Assembly (NCBI RefSeq): GCF_012911935.1
Contig: NZ_JAAXLA010000039.1
Coordinates: 1 to 61,717 of the forward strand
Direction: 5' to 3'
DNA length: 61,717 nt
DNA from: Pseudonocardia acidicola
GTDB taxonomy: Bacteria; Actinomycetota; Actinomycetes; Mycobacteriales; Pseudonocardiaceae
In this document: piece after piece, positions 1-8,109 of the stretch
How positions within the stretch are numbered: position 1 is the stretch's first letter
Layout: the number at the start of each line of letters is the position of its first letter
Position numbers and translations under genes: made by a program
The notes under the pieces: generated by a model
The model's input: the letters and a program-made list of their open reading frames with translations, nothing else
Databases searched by the model: none
Told to the model about the DNA's origin: nothing

Positions 1-2
1 GA

Positions 3-1061
3 CTATTTCCGCGCACGGGCGCGCAGCGCCACCCGCCCCGTGCCCGCCCGCACCGAGCCGATCACCGTCGCCGGCACGCCCTGCGCGGTGAGCTCGTCGA
101 CGGCCGCGGCCGCCCGGTCCGGCGCGGCACCGAACAGCAGCCCGCCCGAGGTCTGCGCATCGGCGAGCAGCAGCACGTCGAGCTCATCGGTGTCGCCGGG
201 ATCGACCATCGGCGCGGTCCAGTCCCGGTTGCGCTTGCTGCCGCCGGGCACGGTGCCGCGCTCGGCGATCTCCCGGATGCCGGGCAGCAGGGGGACCGCG
301 GCCACCTCGATCTCGGCGTCCACACCGGAGGCGGCGGCCATCTTGGCCAGATGCCCGAGCAGCCCGAAACCGGTGACGTCGGTACAGCCGGTCGCACCCG
401 CGGCCGTCGCGGCGGCCGCGGCGGCCGCGTTGCTCGCGGTCATCGACGCGACGGCGTCGGCGACCACGGACTCCGGCGCGGTCCCGGCCTTGATCGCCGT
501 GGTCGCGATGCCGATGCCGATGCGCTTGGTGAGCACCAGCGCGTCGCCGTCGCGCAGGCCGGCGTTGGTGAGGAGCCGGTCCGGGTGCACCTCCCCCACG
601 ACGGCCAGCCCGTACTTGGGCTCGGGATCGTCGACGGAGTGCCCGCCGACGACGGCGAACCCGCATTCGCGGCCGACGTCGGCACCCCCGGCCAGCACCT
701 CCCCGAGCATCTCCGTCGGCAACTCCGAGGACGGCCAGGCCACCAGGTTGAGCGCGAACAGCGGCCGCCCACCCATCGCGTAGACGTCGGACACCGCGTT
801 CATCGCGGCGATCCGGCCCCAGGTCCGCGGGTCGTCGACCACCGGGGTGAGGAAGTCGGTGGTGGCCACCAGTGCCCGGGCGGCATCCAGCCGCCAGACG
901 GCCGCGTCGTCACCGGTCTCGGTGCCGACCAGCAGGTCCGGGTGCTCGGCCGGCGTCAGAGTGCGCAGAACCTGCGCGAGCTCGCCGGGGGCGAGCTTGC
1001 ACGCTCAACCGGCGCCGTGGCTGAACTGTGTGAGGCGCCGGGTGGTCGGTTCCTCGGACAC
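3..1061 (-). CDS. selD: Selenide, water dikinase SelD, itself a selenoprotein (UGA at 1007-1005)
   Basis: Makes selenophosphate, the selenium donor for Sec-tRNA synthesis, from selenide and ATP. A conventional reading would begin only at GTG 869 and miss the N-terminal active site. Reading upstream in frame through the UGA at 1007-1005 to GTG 1061 restores it: LTQFSHGAG-Sec-ACK, where Sec19 replaces the catalytic Cys (Cys17 in E. coli), with Cys21 and Lys22 following. A TAG lies four codons upstream of GTG 1061, so this is the only start that fits. The 352-residue product matches family length. Immediately 3' of the UGA is a perfect 8-bp hairpin (979-997), the place a bacterial SECIS belongs. 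The stop is TAG at 5-3. Divergent from the Sec-candidate binding protein and close to selA and selB. Assignment is very secure; Sec decoding is inferred from motif, position and the sel context. Confidence 0.95.
979..997 (-). promoter_or_regulatory. Putative bacterial SECIS hairpin of selD
   Basis: On the minus strand, an exact inverted repeat AGCTCGCC-CCC-GGCGAGCT begins eight bases after the UGA. Its apical part, including GG at positions 19-20 after the UGA, falls about where the apical loop of the E. coli fdhF SECIS lies. That SelB uses this hairpin to recode the UGA is an inference from position and the adjacent selB. Confidence 0.7.
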
Positions 1062-1174
1062 CGCCTGAGCCTACGTCGCCGCCGATCAGGGCCGTCCGGC
1101 CGGTTGTCCCCGCCCCACCCCCTCGTTAGCGTCGACCGATCAGTGACCTGCGACACATGCACGAGGAGGTGCAC
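1062..1174. promoter_or_regulatory. Divergent control region between selD and the Sec-candidate binding protein
   Basis: These 113 bp must carry the start signals for both directions. The heptamer CGATCAG occurs twice (1083-1089 and 1137-1143), a possible direct-repeat operator. The binding-protein side has a strong ribosome site GAGGAGGT (1163-1170), five bases before GTG 1175. No convincing -10/-35 pair is seen. Confidence 0.35.
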
Positions 1175-2872
1175 GTGACACCCGCAGCACCGGCGCCGGT
1201 CGGGACGATCAACGTCGTCGATCCTTCGCCGTTGAACTGGCTGTTCACCACCTGGAACACGATGGAGGAACCCATCCGCATCGACGAGGACGGCCGGACC
1301 GTCTTCGCGCTCGCCGAATCGGCCGAGTGGCCCGACGAACGGACCCTGGAGCTCCGGCTGCGCCACGGCGTGGTGTTCCAGGACGGGGAGCCGTTCACCG
1401 CGCACAACGTCAAACTCAACTTCGAGGAGATGCAGCGCTGGGCCGCCCCGCATCCGCCGGGCACCTGGCTGAACTTCCCGCCGGACTCGGTCGCGGAGGT
1501 CGTCGACGACCACACCATCCGCTTCCGGTTCCCCGGCCCCGATGGGCTCGCGGTGGGCAAGATGCGCGGGTTCCACATCGCGTCCACGGCGTTCTGGAAG
1601 GGCCCGGACGCGCCGGGCTTCGGCTACAAGAAGTTCGGCTCCGGCGAAGGCCACTGGTGAGTGATCGATGAGCCCGGCCCCTGGGGCACCGGGCCGTTCA
1701 CCCTGGTTCAGGGTGCGTCGTCCATCCTCACCCGCAACGCCATCATGTCACCGGACCCGTACACGTGCGCGTGGTTGATCGAGTCCGAGGACCGTTCGCC
1801 GGAGGTGATCCTCGAGGCGAACCCCACCCACTGGAACCGGGCGCGGCGCGGCCCGCGCGTGCAGCGGGCGGTCTTCCGCAACGACCTGTCCCCCGCCGAG
1901 GCGCTGGAGCTGTGCATCAGCACCGACGGTGAGGTGGACATCGTCACCGAGGTCAGCCCGGCCGACGCGGAGCGGGTCGCCCGGTCCGAGCACGCCCGGC
2001 TGCTCACCGCCGACGCCAACCGGGTGCTCACCTGCATCATCAACCGGGACCGCCACGACGTCCCGCTGGACAGCGTGGACGTGCGCAAGGCGCTGAACCT
2101 GGCCGTCGACCGCAGCCGGCTCATCGCCGACGGACTGGCCGGCTACGCCAACGAGATCCCGGCCCTGACCCCGTCGTGGTGCTCCGGCTTCCCGGAGGGT
2201 GCGCATCCCTACCCCTACGACCCGGACGAGGCGAAACGACTGTTCGACAAGGGCGGGTGGCCGTCGCGGCGGCCGGTCCGGATCGCCGCGCCGCCGCCCT
2301 TCGTCGGGATCGCGCAGTTGATCGCCGGCGATCTGCGCAAAGCCCTCGACGTCCCCGTCGAGGTGCTCCGGGTGCCCGAGGAGGAGGTGCTCGCCGGGTC
2401 CCGGGCGCTGGTGGAGAAGAAGCTCGACCTGCCCTGGGATCTGCTCGTGCACGCGTGGTTCGACCTGTCCTCGGAGGCACCGCCGGCCGCGGTACACCGG
2501 GAGTTCTTCGGCCGCGACGGCGCGTTCCGGGCCGGGCCGCCGGACGAGGGGTTCGACGAGCTGTTCGCCCTGATGGCCGTCACCCTCGACGCCGAGCGGC
2601 TGGTGCGCATCGCGGAGCAGATCGACAGGTACTGCTTCGAGCACGCGCTCGCCGTCTTCCTGTGCGCACCGCAGGCGCTGTACGCGGTCAACAACCACGT
2701 CGGCTTCGGGCCGTACCGGACCACCTTCGAGATCGCCGAGGTGACGGTCGACGAGCGGCACTGGTCCCGGCAGCCGGGCGCGGGGCGGACGGCGACACGA
2801 GCGGGCGCCACGACACCGGCGGCGGCCACCGACCGGCCCGGGTTCTCCGGGGCCTCCGGCAACGCCTGCTGA
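1175..2872 (+). CDS. Family-5 solute-binding-like protein with in-frame UGA: candidate selenoprotein
   Basis: Two open segments (1175-1657 and 1661-2872) lie in exactly the same frame, separated only by TGA 1658-1660. Both belong to one SBP_bac_5 fold: the first has the N-terminal lobe (RLRHGVVFQDGEPFTAHNVK), the second continues with PGPWGTGPFTL and the second lobe (VRKALNLAVDR, YPYDPDEAKRLFD). Read through, the product is 565 residues with Sec162 in GEGHW-Sec-VIDEPGP, a normal length for this family. GTG 1175 is chosen because GAGGAGGT lies just upstream; ATG 1157 is the alternative. A GC-rich stem-loop follows the UGA (1672-1694). GTG 1661 directly after the UGA has no ribosome site of its own, so two separate proteins are less likely. 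There is no signal peptide or lipobox and no permease or ATPase gene nearby, so it may be cytoplasmic. A selenium-related role is inferred from the locus. A nonsense pseudogene is the alternative. Confidence 0.75.
1672..1694 (+). promoter_or_regulatory. Putative SECIS stem-loop of the solute-binding-like gene
   Basis: Starting 12 bases after the UGA, GCCCGG (1672-1677) pairs with CCGGGC (1689-1694). Inside, CCC pairs with GGG around a CTG loop, with an unpaired CA on the 3' side. The loop is about 21-23 bases after the UGA, close to the spacing of characterised bacterial SECIS elements. High GC makes chance hairpins common, so this supports recoding but does not prove it. Confidence 0.55.
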
Positions 2873-2876
2873 CCGC

Positions 2877-2908
2877 GCGCCCCGGCGACCGCCCGGTCGC
2901 CGGGGCGC
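2877..2908 (+). terminator. Perfect 14-bp hairpin after the solute-binding-like gene
   Basis: GCGCCCCGGCGACC (2877-2890), loop GCCC, and its exact complement (2895-2908), beginning five bases after the stop codon. No T-tract, as is common for actinobacterial terminators. Its position supports the TGA at 2870-2872 being a true stop, unlike the UGA at 1658. Confidence 0.75.
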
Positions 2909-3036
2909 ACCCGTCCGGTGCGGGTGGAATGTGCCCGACGGCCTGGAACCGCCGCCGATCGCAGCCGTCGCCCCGCCCGGCGACGGAATCGCCGCGGTCG
3001 TGGAACCGCGCCGGATCGCGAACAACGCTGCAGGGC

Positions 3037-3927
3037 GTGACTGCGAGCCCCCATCAACCGAGCCCGCCGCCGATGCCCCGCTTCGACGTCGTTCGCCGCG
3101 GCTACGACCGCGACCAGGTCGACGCCGAGATCGCTGCGCTGCGCGAGCGGTGCGCCGCCGCCGAGGCTGCCCGGGCCGTGGCCGAGCAGCACGCCGCGGC
3201 CACCGAGGAGGAGCTCCGGGCCGCCCGGACCGAGCCCGCCCCGGTGACGGAGAGCTTCGGCTTCCGCGCCGAGAAGATCCTGCGGTTGGCCGAGCACGAG
3301 GCCGCCGACATCCGGGCACGCGCGAACGAAGAGGCCGAGGCGCTCCTGCAGCGCGTGCACGACGACGCCGGCCGGCTGCACGACGAGGTGCGCCGCGAGC
3401 TGGAGACCCGGATGCACGAGCTCGAGCAGGAGGCGACACGGCGCGAGAGCGTGCTGCAGGAACGCGAACAGCAGGTGGCCGAGCGGCTCGCCGTGGTCGC
3501 CGAGGAGGCGGCGCACATGCGGGAGGCCGCCCGCCAGGAGGCCGACGGGCTGCTCACCGACGCGCGCGAGCACCTCGCCCGCCGCCGCGAACACGACGAG
3601 CGCGACCTGCGGCGGCTCACCGCCCTGCGCGACGCGGTGCGCACCGAGATGGCGCGGCTGCACCAGCTGCTGGGCGCCGGGCTGGAGGACCGGACCGAGG
3701 CGATCGAGGGCGCGCCGCACCAGCGGCGCGCCGACATCCCGGCCCCGCGGCCGATTCCCGGCCCGATGTCCGTGGAGCCCGCACCGTCCGGGCCGGAGGC
3801 CCACCCGCACGCGCCGACGTCGGCCGTCGGCATCCCGGCCGCCGGCACCCCGGACGTGGAGCGGGCCCGCAGCGGCCCGGCCGGCCCCGGCGGGCGGCAC
3901 GCCGACTCCGTCCCGGCGAACGTCTAG
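3037..3927 (+). CDS. DivIVA-like coiled-coil protein
   Basis: The 296-residue product starts with a DivIVA-type N-terminus (MPRFDVVRRGYDRDQVDAEI), compare the RGYdedqVDafL signature of Wag31/DivIVA. It continues as a long Ala/Glu/Arg-rich coiled coil to about residue 220 and ends in a Pro/Ala/Gly-rich disordered tail. Such proteins usually recognise curved membrane or scaffold the cell envelope in actinobacteria. It sits in the same direction between the Sec-candidate binding protein and selA, but a terminator precedes it and 99 bp separate it from selA, so a selenium role is not implied. The start is uncertain: GTG 3037 (weak GCAGGG site) or ATG 3073, where similarity begins. Confidence 0.75.
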   Translation: MTASPHQPSPPPMPRFDVVRRGYDRDQVDAEIAALRERCAAAEAARAVAEQHAAATEEELRAARTEPAPVTESFGFRAEKILRLAEHEAADIRARANEEAEALLQRVHDDAGRLHDEVRRELETRMHELEQEATRRESVLQEREQQVAERLAVVAEEAAHMREAARQEADGLLTDAREHLARRREHDERDLRRLTALRDAVRTEMARLHQLLGAGLEDRTEAIEGAPHQRRADIPAPRPIPGPMSVEPAPSGPEAHPHAPTSAVGIPAAGTPDVERARSGPAGPGGRHADSVPANV

Positions 3928-4026
3928 CGCCTCCGGCACCGCGACGCCGCCGAGGTCGTAGGGTGCGGGCGTGAGGAACCCGCGGCTGCGGCGGCCGGCG
4001 CCGGGCAACGGCACCCGGGAGGCGCT

Positions 4027-5355
4027 GTGACCGGCCCTGCGACCGACCCCCGGCGGCTGGTGCCGCGGACCGACGCGGTGCTCGCCGAGCCGCGGATCGC
4101 CGCGGCCGTCGAACGCCTCGGCCGGGAACTGGTGAAGCGGGCGGTCACCACCGCCCAGCAACGTGCCCGCCGCGGCGAGATCACCCCGGACGCGGTGCCC
4201 GCGGCGGCGCTGGGCGCGCTGCCGGCCACCGCCACCGGATTGCGCCCGGTGCTCAACGCGACCGGCGTGCTGCTGCACACCAACCTGGGCCGGGCGTCGC
4301 TGTCCGCCGCGGCCCGGGAGGCGCTCGCCCTCGCCGCCGGCACCTGCGACGTCGAACTGGACCTGGAGACCGGCGGGCGCGGCCGCCGCGGGCAGGGCGC
4401 GATCGACGCGCTGCTCGCCGCCGTGCCCGGCGCGGGTGCCGCGCACCTGGCCAACAACGGCGCCGCCGCGCTCGCTCTCGTCGCCACCGCACTCGCGGCC
4501 GGCCGGGAGATCGTCATCGCCCGCGGCGAGCTGGTGGAGATCGGCGACGGGTTCCGCATCCCCGACCTGCTGACGTCCACCGGCGCCCGGCTGCGCGAGA
4601 TCGGCACCACCAACCGGGTGCACGTGGCCGACTATGCCGACGCGATCGGGCCGGACACCGCGTTCATCCTCAAGGTGCACCCGTCGAACTTCCTGATCAG
4701 CGGGTTCACCCGCGCCGTCGGCATCTCGGAGCTGACCGGTTTCGGCGTCCCGGTGGTCGCCGACATCGGCTCCGGGCTGCTCGCGCCGCACCCGTTGCTG
4801 CCCGACGAGCCGGACGCGGCCGGCGCGCTCGCCGCCGGCGCGACGCTCGTCACCGCCTCGGGTGACAAGCTGCTCGGCGGGCCGCAGGCGGGCCTGCTGC
4901 TGGGCGCGCCGGGCATCGGCGCCGACCTCGTGCAGAAGATCCGGCGGCACCCGCTCGCCCGGGCGATGCGGGTGGACAAGCTGACGCTGGCCGCGTTCGA
5001 GGCCACCCTGCGTGGCCCGGTGCCGCCGACCCGGCGGGCGCTCGACGCGGACCCGGCCGAGCTGCACGCCCGGGCGCGGCGGCTCGCCGAACAGCTGACC
5101 GGACACGGCGTCGAGGCCGAGGCGGTCGACTCGGCGGCCACCGTCGGCGGGGGCGGCGCGCCCGGGGTGACGCTGCCGAGCGCCGCCGTCGCGCTCCCCG
5201 AGCGGTACGCCGCGGCGTTGCGCGCGGGGGATCCCGCGGTGCTCGGCCGGCTGGAGCACGGCCGCTGCCTGCTCGACCTGCGCGCGCTGCCCGCGGAGTC
5301 CGACGACGCCCTGGCCACCGCCGTCCTCCACGCCGGAGCCGGTCGTGCGCGGTAA
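4027..5355 (+). CDS. selA: L-seryl-tRNA(Sec) selenium transferase
   Basis: PLP enzyme that converts Ser-tRNA(Sec) to Sec-tRNA(Sec) with selenophosphate. The 442-residue product has the SelA landmarks: an N-terminal helical tRNA-binding region, LNATGVLLHTNLGRA (about 76-90), the glycine-rich GGRGRRGQG (116-124), HPSNF (218-222), DIGSG (246-250) and the PLP lysine in ASGDKLLGGPQ (Lys281). GTG 4027 has a good GGGAGG ribosome site at 4017-4022. The stop codon TAA (5353-5355) lies inside a palindromic repeat that separates the gene from selB 39 bases downstream. selA and selB probably form one unit, with selD divergent further upstream. Confidence 0.97.
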   Translation: MTGPATDPRRLVPRTDAVLAEPRIAAAVERLGRELVKRAVTTAQQRARRGEITPDAVPAAALGALPATATGLRPVLNATGVLLHTNLGRASLSAAAREALALAAGTCDVELDLETGGRGRRGQGAIDALLAAVPGAGAAHLANNGAAALALVATALAAGREIVIARGELVEIGDGFRIPDLLTSTGARLREIGTTNRVHVADYADAIGPDTAFILKVHPSNFLISGFTRAVGISELTGFGVPVVADIGSGLLAPHPLLPDEPDAAGALAAGATLVTASGDKLLGGPQAGLLLGAPGIGADLVQKIRRHPLARAMRVDKLTLAAFEATLRGPVPPTRRALDADPAELHARARRLAEQLTGHGVEAEAVDSAATVGGGGAPGVTLPSAAVALPERYAAALRAGDPAVLGRLEHGRCLLDLRALPAESDDALATAVLHAGAGRAR

Positions 5356-5385
5356 GTGGTGCCAGGGCACCACCTACCGCGCACG
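5344..5385. repeat. Palindromic intergenic repeat, copy in the selA-selB spacer
   Basis: Two 20-base arms (5344-5363 and 5366-5385), beginning CGTGCGCGGTAAG, are complementary except for one position. The left arm encodes the last residues of SelA (Arg-Ala-Arg) and its TAA stop. The right arm ends directly before the selB ribosome site GGGAGG (5385-5390). Related copies lie at 39655-39696 and 59876-59923. It could be a transcript-stabilising or terminating hairpin. Confidence 0.85.
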
Positions 5386-5394
5386 GGAGGTCTC

Positions 5395-7203
5395 ATGCAG
5401 GTGATCGCGACCGCGGGGCACGTCGACCACGGCAAGTCCACGCTGGTCCGGGCGCTGACCGGGATGGAGCCCGACCGGTGGGCCGAGGAACGCCGCCGCG
5501 GGATGACCATCGACCTGGGATTCGCCTGGACCACCCTGCCCGGTGGCGCGACCGTCGCGTTCGTCGACGTCCCCGGGCACGAGCGGTTCGTCACCACCAT
5601 GCTGGCCGGCGTCGGCCCGGTCCCGGCGGTGCTGCTGGTGGTGGCCGCCGACGAGGGCTGGATGCCGCAGTCCGCCGAACACCTGGACGCGCTGGAGGCA
5701 CTCGGGGTCCGGCACGGGCTGCTCGTCGTCACCCGCAGCGACCTGCTCGACCCGGAACTCGCCCGCGACGAGGCGTGCGAACACCTGGCCGGGACCACCC
5801 TGGGCGGGCTCCCGGCGGTCTGCGTGTCGGCGACCACCGGCGCCGGGATGGACGAGCTGCGGGCCGCGCTGGACGAGCTCGCCGCGGGGTTGCCGACGCC
5901 GGACCCGGCGGCCGATGTCCGGCTGTGGGTCGACCGTGCGTTCACCATCCGCGGCGCCGGGACCGTCGTCACCGGGACGCTCGCCGCCGGCCGCATCCGC
6001 ACCGACGACGAACTGGAGCTGGCCTCGGCCGACGGCTCGGACCGCCGCGTCACGGTCCGCGCGCTGCAGAGCCTCGGGCAGCCCGCCGACGAGGTACGCG
6101 GGGTCGCCCGGGTGGCGGTGAACCTGCGCGGGCTGCCCCGGGAGGCGGTCGCCCGCGGCGACCTGCTCCTCACCCCGGGCGCCTGGCTCGGCACCGACCT
6201 GCTCGACGTGCGGCTGCACGGCGTACGCGGTGACACTCCGGACCCGGCCACACTGCCCGAGGAACTGACCTTCCACGTGGGCTCGGCGGCCGTCGCGGCG
6301 CGGGTTCGCCCGCTCGGTCAGGACACCGTGCGGCTGCGGCTGCGGCACCGGCTGCCGTTGCGGATCGGCGACCGGGCCGTGCTGCGCGACCCCGGCCGGC
6401 GCCAGGTCACCGCCGGTGTCACGGTGCTCGACGTGCGCCCACCGGAGCTGCGCCGGCGCGGCGCCGCCGCAGGGCGGGCCACCGAGCTGGCCGGGATGGG
6501 CGACACCCCCGACGCCGCCGGCGAGCTCACCCGGCGCGGGGTGGCCCGCCGGGCCGAGCTGATCGCGATGGGCGTACCGGCTCGGGCGGTCGACCGGCTG
6601 GCGCAGTCCGGGTATCCGGCCGCCGCGGGCTGGATCGTCGCCCCGGAGCGGGCCACCGAACTCGCCGCCCAGCTCACCGCCGCGGTCGCCGAGCACGACG
6701 CCGCCGACCCGCTGGACCCCGGTCTGCCGATCGAGGCGGCGCGCCGGGCCGTCGGGCTCCCGGAGGCGCGGCTCGTCGAGGCCGTGCTCCGGCACGTGCC
6801 GGGCGAGCTGGTGCTGCGCGACGGCCGCGTCACCCGCTCGGCGGCCGCCGGGCTGCCGGCCACCGTCCTGGACGCGCTCCAGGAGCTGCGCGCCGACCTG
6901 CGCCGCGACCCGTTCGCCGCACCGGAGGCGGCCCGGCTGGCCGAGCTGCGGCTCGGGCCGAAACAGCTGGCGTCGCTGGTGCGGGCCGGCGAGCTGCTGC
7001 GCGTCGCGGACGGGATCGTGCTGCTGCCCGGAGCCGACGACCGGGCCGTCGAGGTGCTGGCCGGGCTCGGCCCGGAGTTCACTCTGAGCAGCGCCCGGCA
7101 GGCGTTGAAGACCACCCGCCGGGTCGCGGTGCCGCTGCTCGAGCTGCTGGCCCGCACCGGCCGGACCACCCGCACCCCCGACGGCGGGCACCGGCTGGTC
7201 TGA
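5395..7203 (+). CDS. selB: Selenocysteine-specific elongation factor SelB
   Basis: GTPase that carries Sec-tRNA(Sec) to the ribosome at UGA codons marked by a SECIS hairpin. The 602-residue protein has G1 GHVDHGKST (8-16), a switch-I region RRRGMTIDLGF, G3 DVPGHE and TRSD as G4, then EF-Tu-like domains II and III to about residue 340. The C-terminal half is a series of winged-helix domains that bind SECIS RNA (elements near LTRRGVARRAELIAMGVP, and AARLAELRLGPKQLASLVRAG). ATG 5395 follows GGGAGG by four bases. Downstream of selA and probably co-transcribed. Its presence is the main reason to take the UGA codons in selD and the binding-protein gene as Sec. Confidence 0.97.
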   Translation: MQVIATAGHVDHGKSTLVRALTGMEPDRWAEERRRGMTIDLGFAWTTLPGGATVAFVDVPGHERFVTTMLAGVGPVPAVLLVVAADEGWMPQSAEHLDALEALGVRHGLLVVTRSDLLDPELARDEACEHLAGTTLGGLPAVCVSATTGAGMDELRAALDELAAGLPTPDPAADVRLWVDRAFTIRGAGTVVTGTLAAGRIRTDDELELASADGSDRRVTVRALQSLGQPADEVRGVARVAVNLRGLPREAVARGDLLLTPGAWLGTDLLDVRLHGVRGDTPDPATLPEELTFHVGSAAVAARVRPLGQDTVRLRLRHRLPLRIGDRAVLRDPGRRQVTAGVTVLDVRPPELRRRGAAAGRATELAGMGDTPDAAGELTRRGVARRAELIAMGVPARAVDRLAQSGYPAAAGWIVAPERATELAAQLTAAVAEHDAADPLDPGLPIEAARRAVGLPEARLVEAVLRHVPGELVLRDGRVTRSAAAGLPATVLDALQELRADLRRDPFAAPEAARLAELRLGPKQLASLVRAGELLRVADGIVLLPGADDRAVEVLAGLGPEFTLSSARQALKTTRRVAVPLLELLARTGRTTRTPDGGHRLV

Positions 7204-7247
7204 CGCACGAGTGGCATCGCCGCCCCACTGGCCGTACGGTTGCCTCG

Positions 7248-7661
7248 ATGCCCGACACGCGCGAGTCCTCACCCAGCGATCCGTCGTCGATCCGCCGCGG
7301 CAGCGACGGGGACGACCAGATCACCGTCCTCACGACCACCCCCGCCCCCGGGCGGGCTGTCATCGAGGTCGGCGGTGAGGTCGACATGCTCACCTCCCCA
7401 CAGCTGCGCGGGGTGGTTCTGGACAAGCTGGCGACCGGATCGGACGTCGAGCTGATCGTCCTGAGCCTGGACTCCGTGACCTTCCTGGGCACCAGCGGCC
7501 TGGCTGTCCTGATCGAGGTGCGGGAGGCGGCGCACAAGGCCGGTGTCGAGCTCCGGCTGGCCTGTACCGGCCGCCGGGTGCTGCGGCCGCTGACCATCGC
7601 GGGCCTCGTGCCGATGTTCGACATCCACGACACCGTGGAGCAGGCGCTGGTCGCCACCTGA
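7248..7661 (+). CDS. STAS-domain anti-anti-sigma factor (RsbV/SpoIIAA-like)
   Basis: The 137-residue protein has a disordered N-terminal extension (about 25 residues) and one STAS domain. The phospho-acceptor serine lies in FLGTSGLAVL, preceded by the usual Asp-Ser-Val beta strand. In partner switching, the unphosphorylated form captures an RsbW-type kinase and frees a sigma factor. Likely partners are 5 kb downstream: the RsbW-like kinase (12347), the sigma factor (12778) and the PP2C phosphatase (9449). A second STAS gene lies at about 11.9 kb, so the two may compete or respond to different signals. Confidence 0.9.
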   Translation: MPDTRESSPSDPSSIRRGSDGDDQITVLTTTPAPGRAVIEVGGEVDMLTSPQLRGVVLDKLATGSDVELIVLSLDSVTFLGTSGLAVLIEVREAAHKAGVELRLACTGRRVLRPLTIAGLVPMFDIHDTVEQALVAT

Positions 7662-8109
7662 GCCGACGGATGAGGCGGTCCGTCCATTCCGGGCGGTTTC
7701 CGGGCGACAGCATGCTGTGACCTGGAACACTTTTTTCGTTGTCGATCTCCATCGGGGAAGGGCCCGCGGCACCGAGATCCGAGCAGGCCTGCGCGGGCGG
7801 TCGCTGATCCTCATCGGCCCGCGGTTCCACCGCGGCTTCCGCTCACACGGCGGTGACCAGCCACGATGGCGCGGATCGCGCCCCGCCCCGCGCGCCCGGG
7901 CCCGGCGGCGCCCCCTGGCGGCCAGCCGCCGCACGTCACGCCCGGACGATCTGCGCCGCCGGCTCACACCGGCTCGTCGCCCGGGTCCGGCCACCTGCGC
8001 GGTCCGGACGGGTTTGCGCCGCGTTTGGCATTCTGAACATCTGGGAATCAGCACCTCGATCGCCCGGCACACGTCGTCGGGGCAAGCGCGAGAACGAGGG
8101 TGGGCCGCG
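7662..8109. other. 448-bp intergenic region upstream of the WhiB3-like gene
   Basis: No convincing gene on either strand. It begins after the STAS stop codon and contains one AT-richer stretch (about 7726-7742, ACTTTTTTCGTTG) and a SigB-like promoter near its end. The length suggests a long or multi-promoter control region, as is usual for whiB genes. Confidence 0.5.
8023..8048 (+). promoter_or_regulatory. SigB/SigF-type promoter upstream of whiB3
   Basis: GTTT (8023-8026), 16 bases, then GGGAAT (8043-8048). This resembles the actinobacterial SigB/SigF consensus GTTT-N(14-17)-GGGTAT. It lies about 60 bases before the WhiB start and would put that gene under the sigma factor encoded at 12778. 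Inferred from sequence only. Confidence 0.5.

Noticed and set aside
2870..2872. TGA after the Ala-Cys end of the binding-like protein as a further Sec codon
   Set aside because: A perfect terminator hairpin begins five bases later and no domain continues in frame, so it is a true stop.
2215..5373. Very long antisense open frame opposite the DivIVA-like and selA genes
   Set aside because: High-GC DNA gives long open frames opposite real genes. Composition is Arg/Gly/Ala-rich and no domain is recognisable; the plus-strand genes explain the region.
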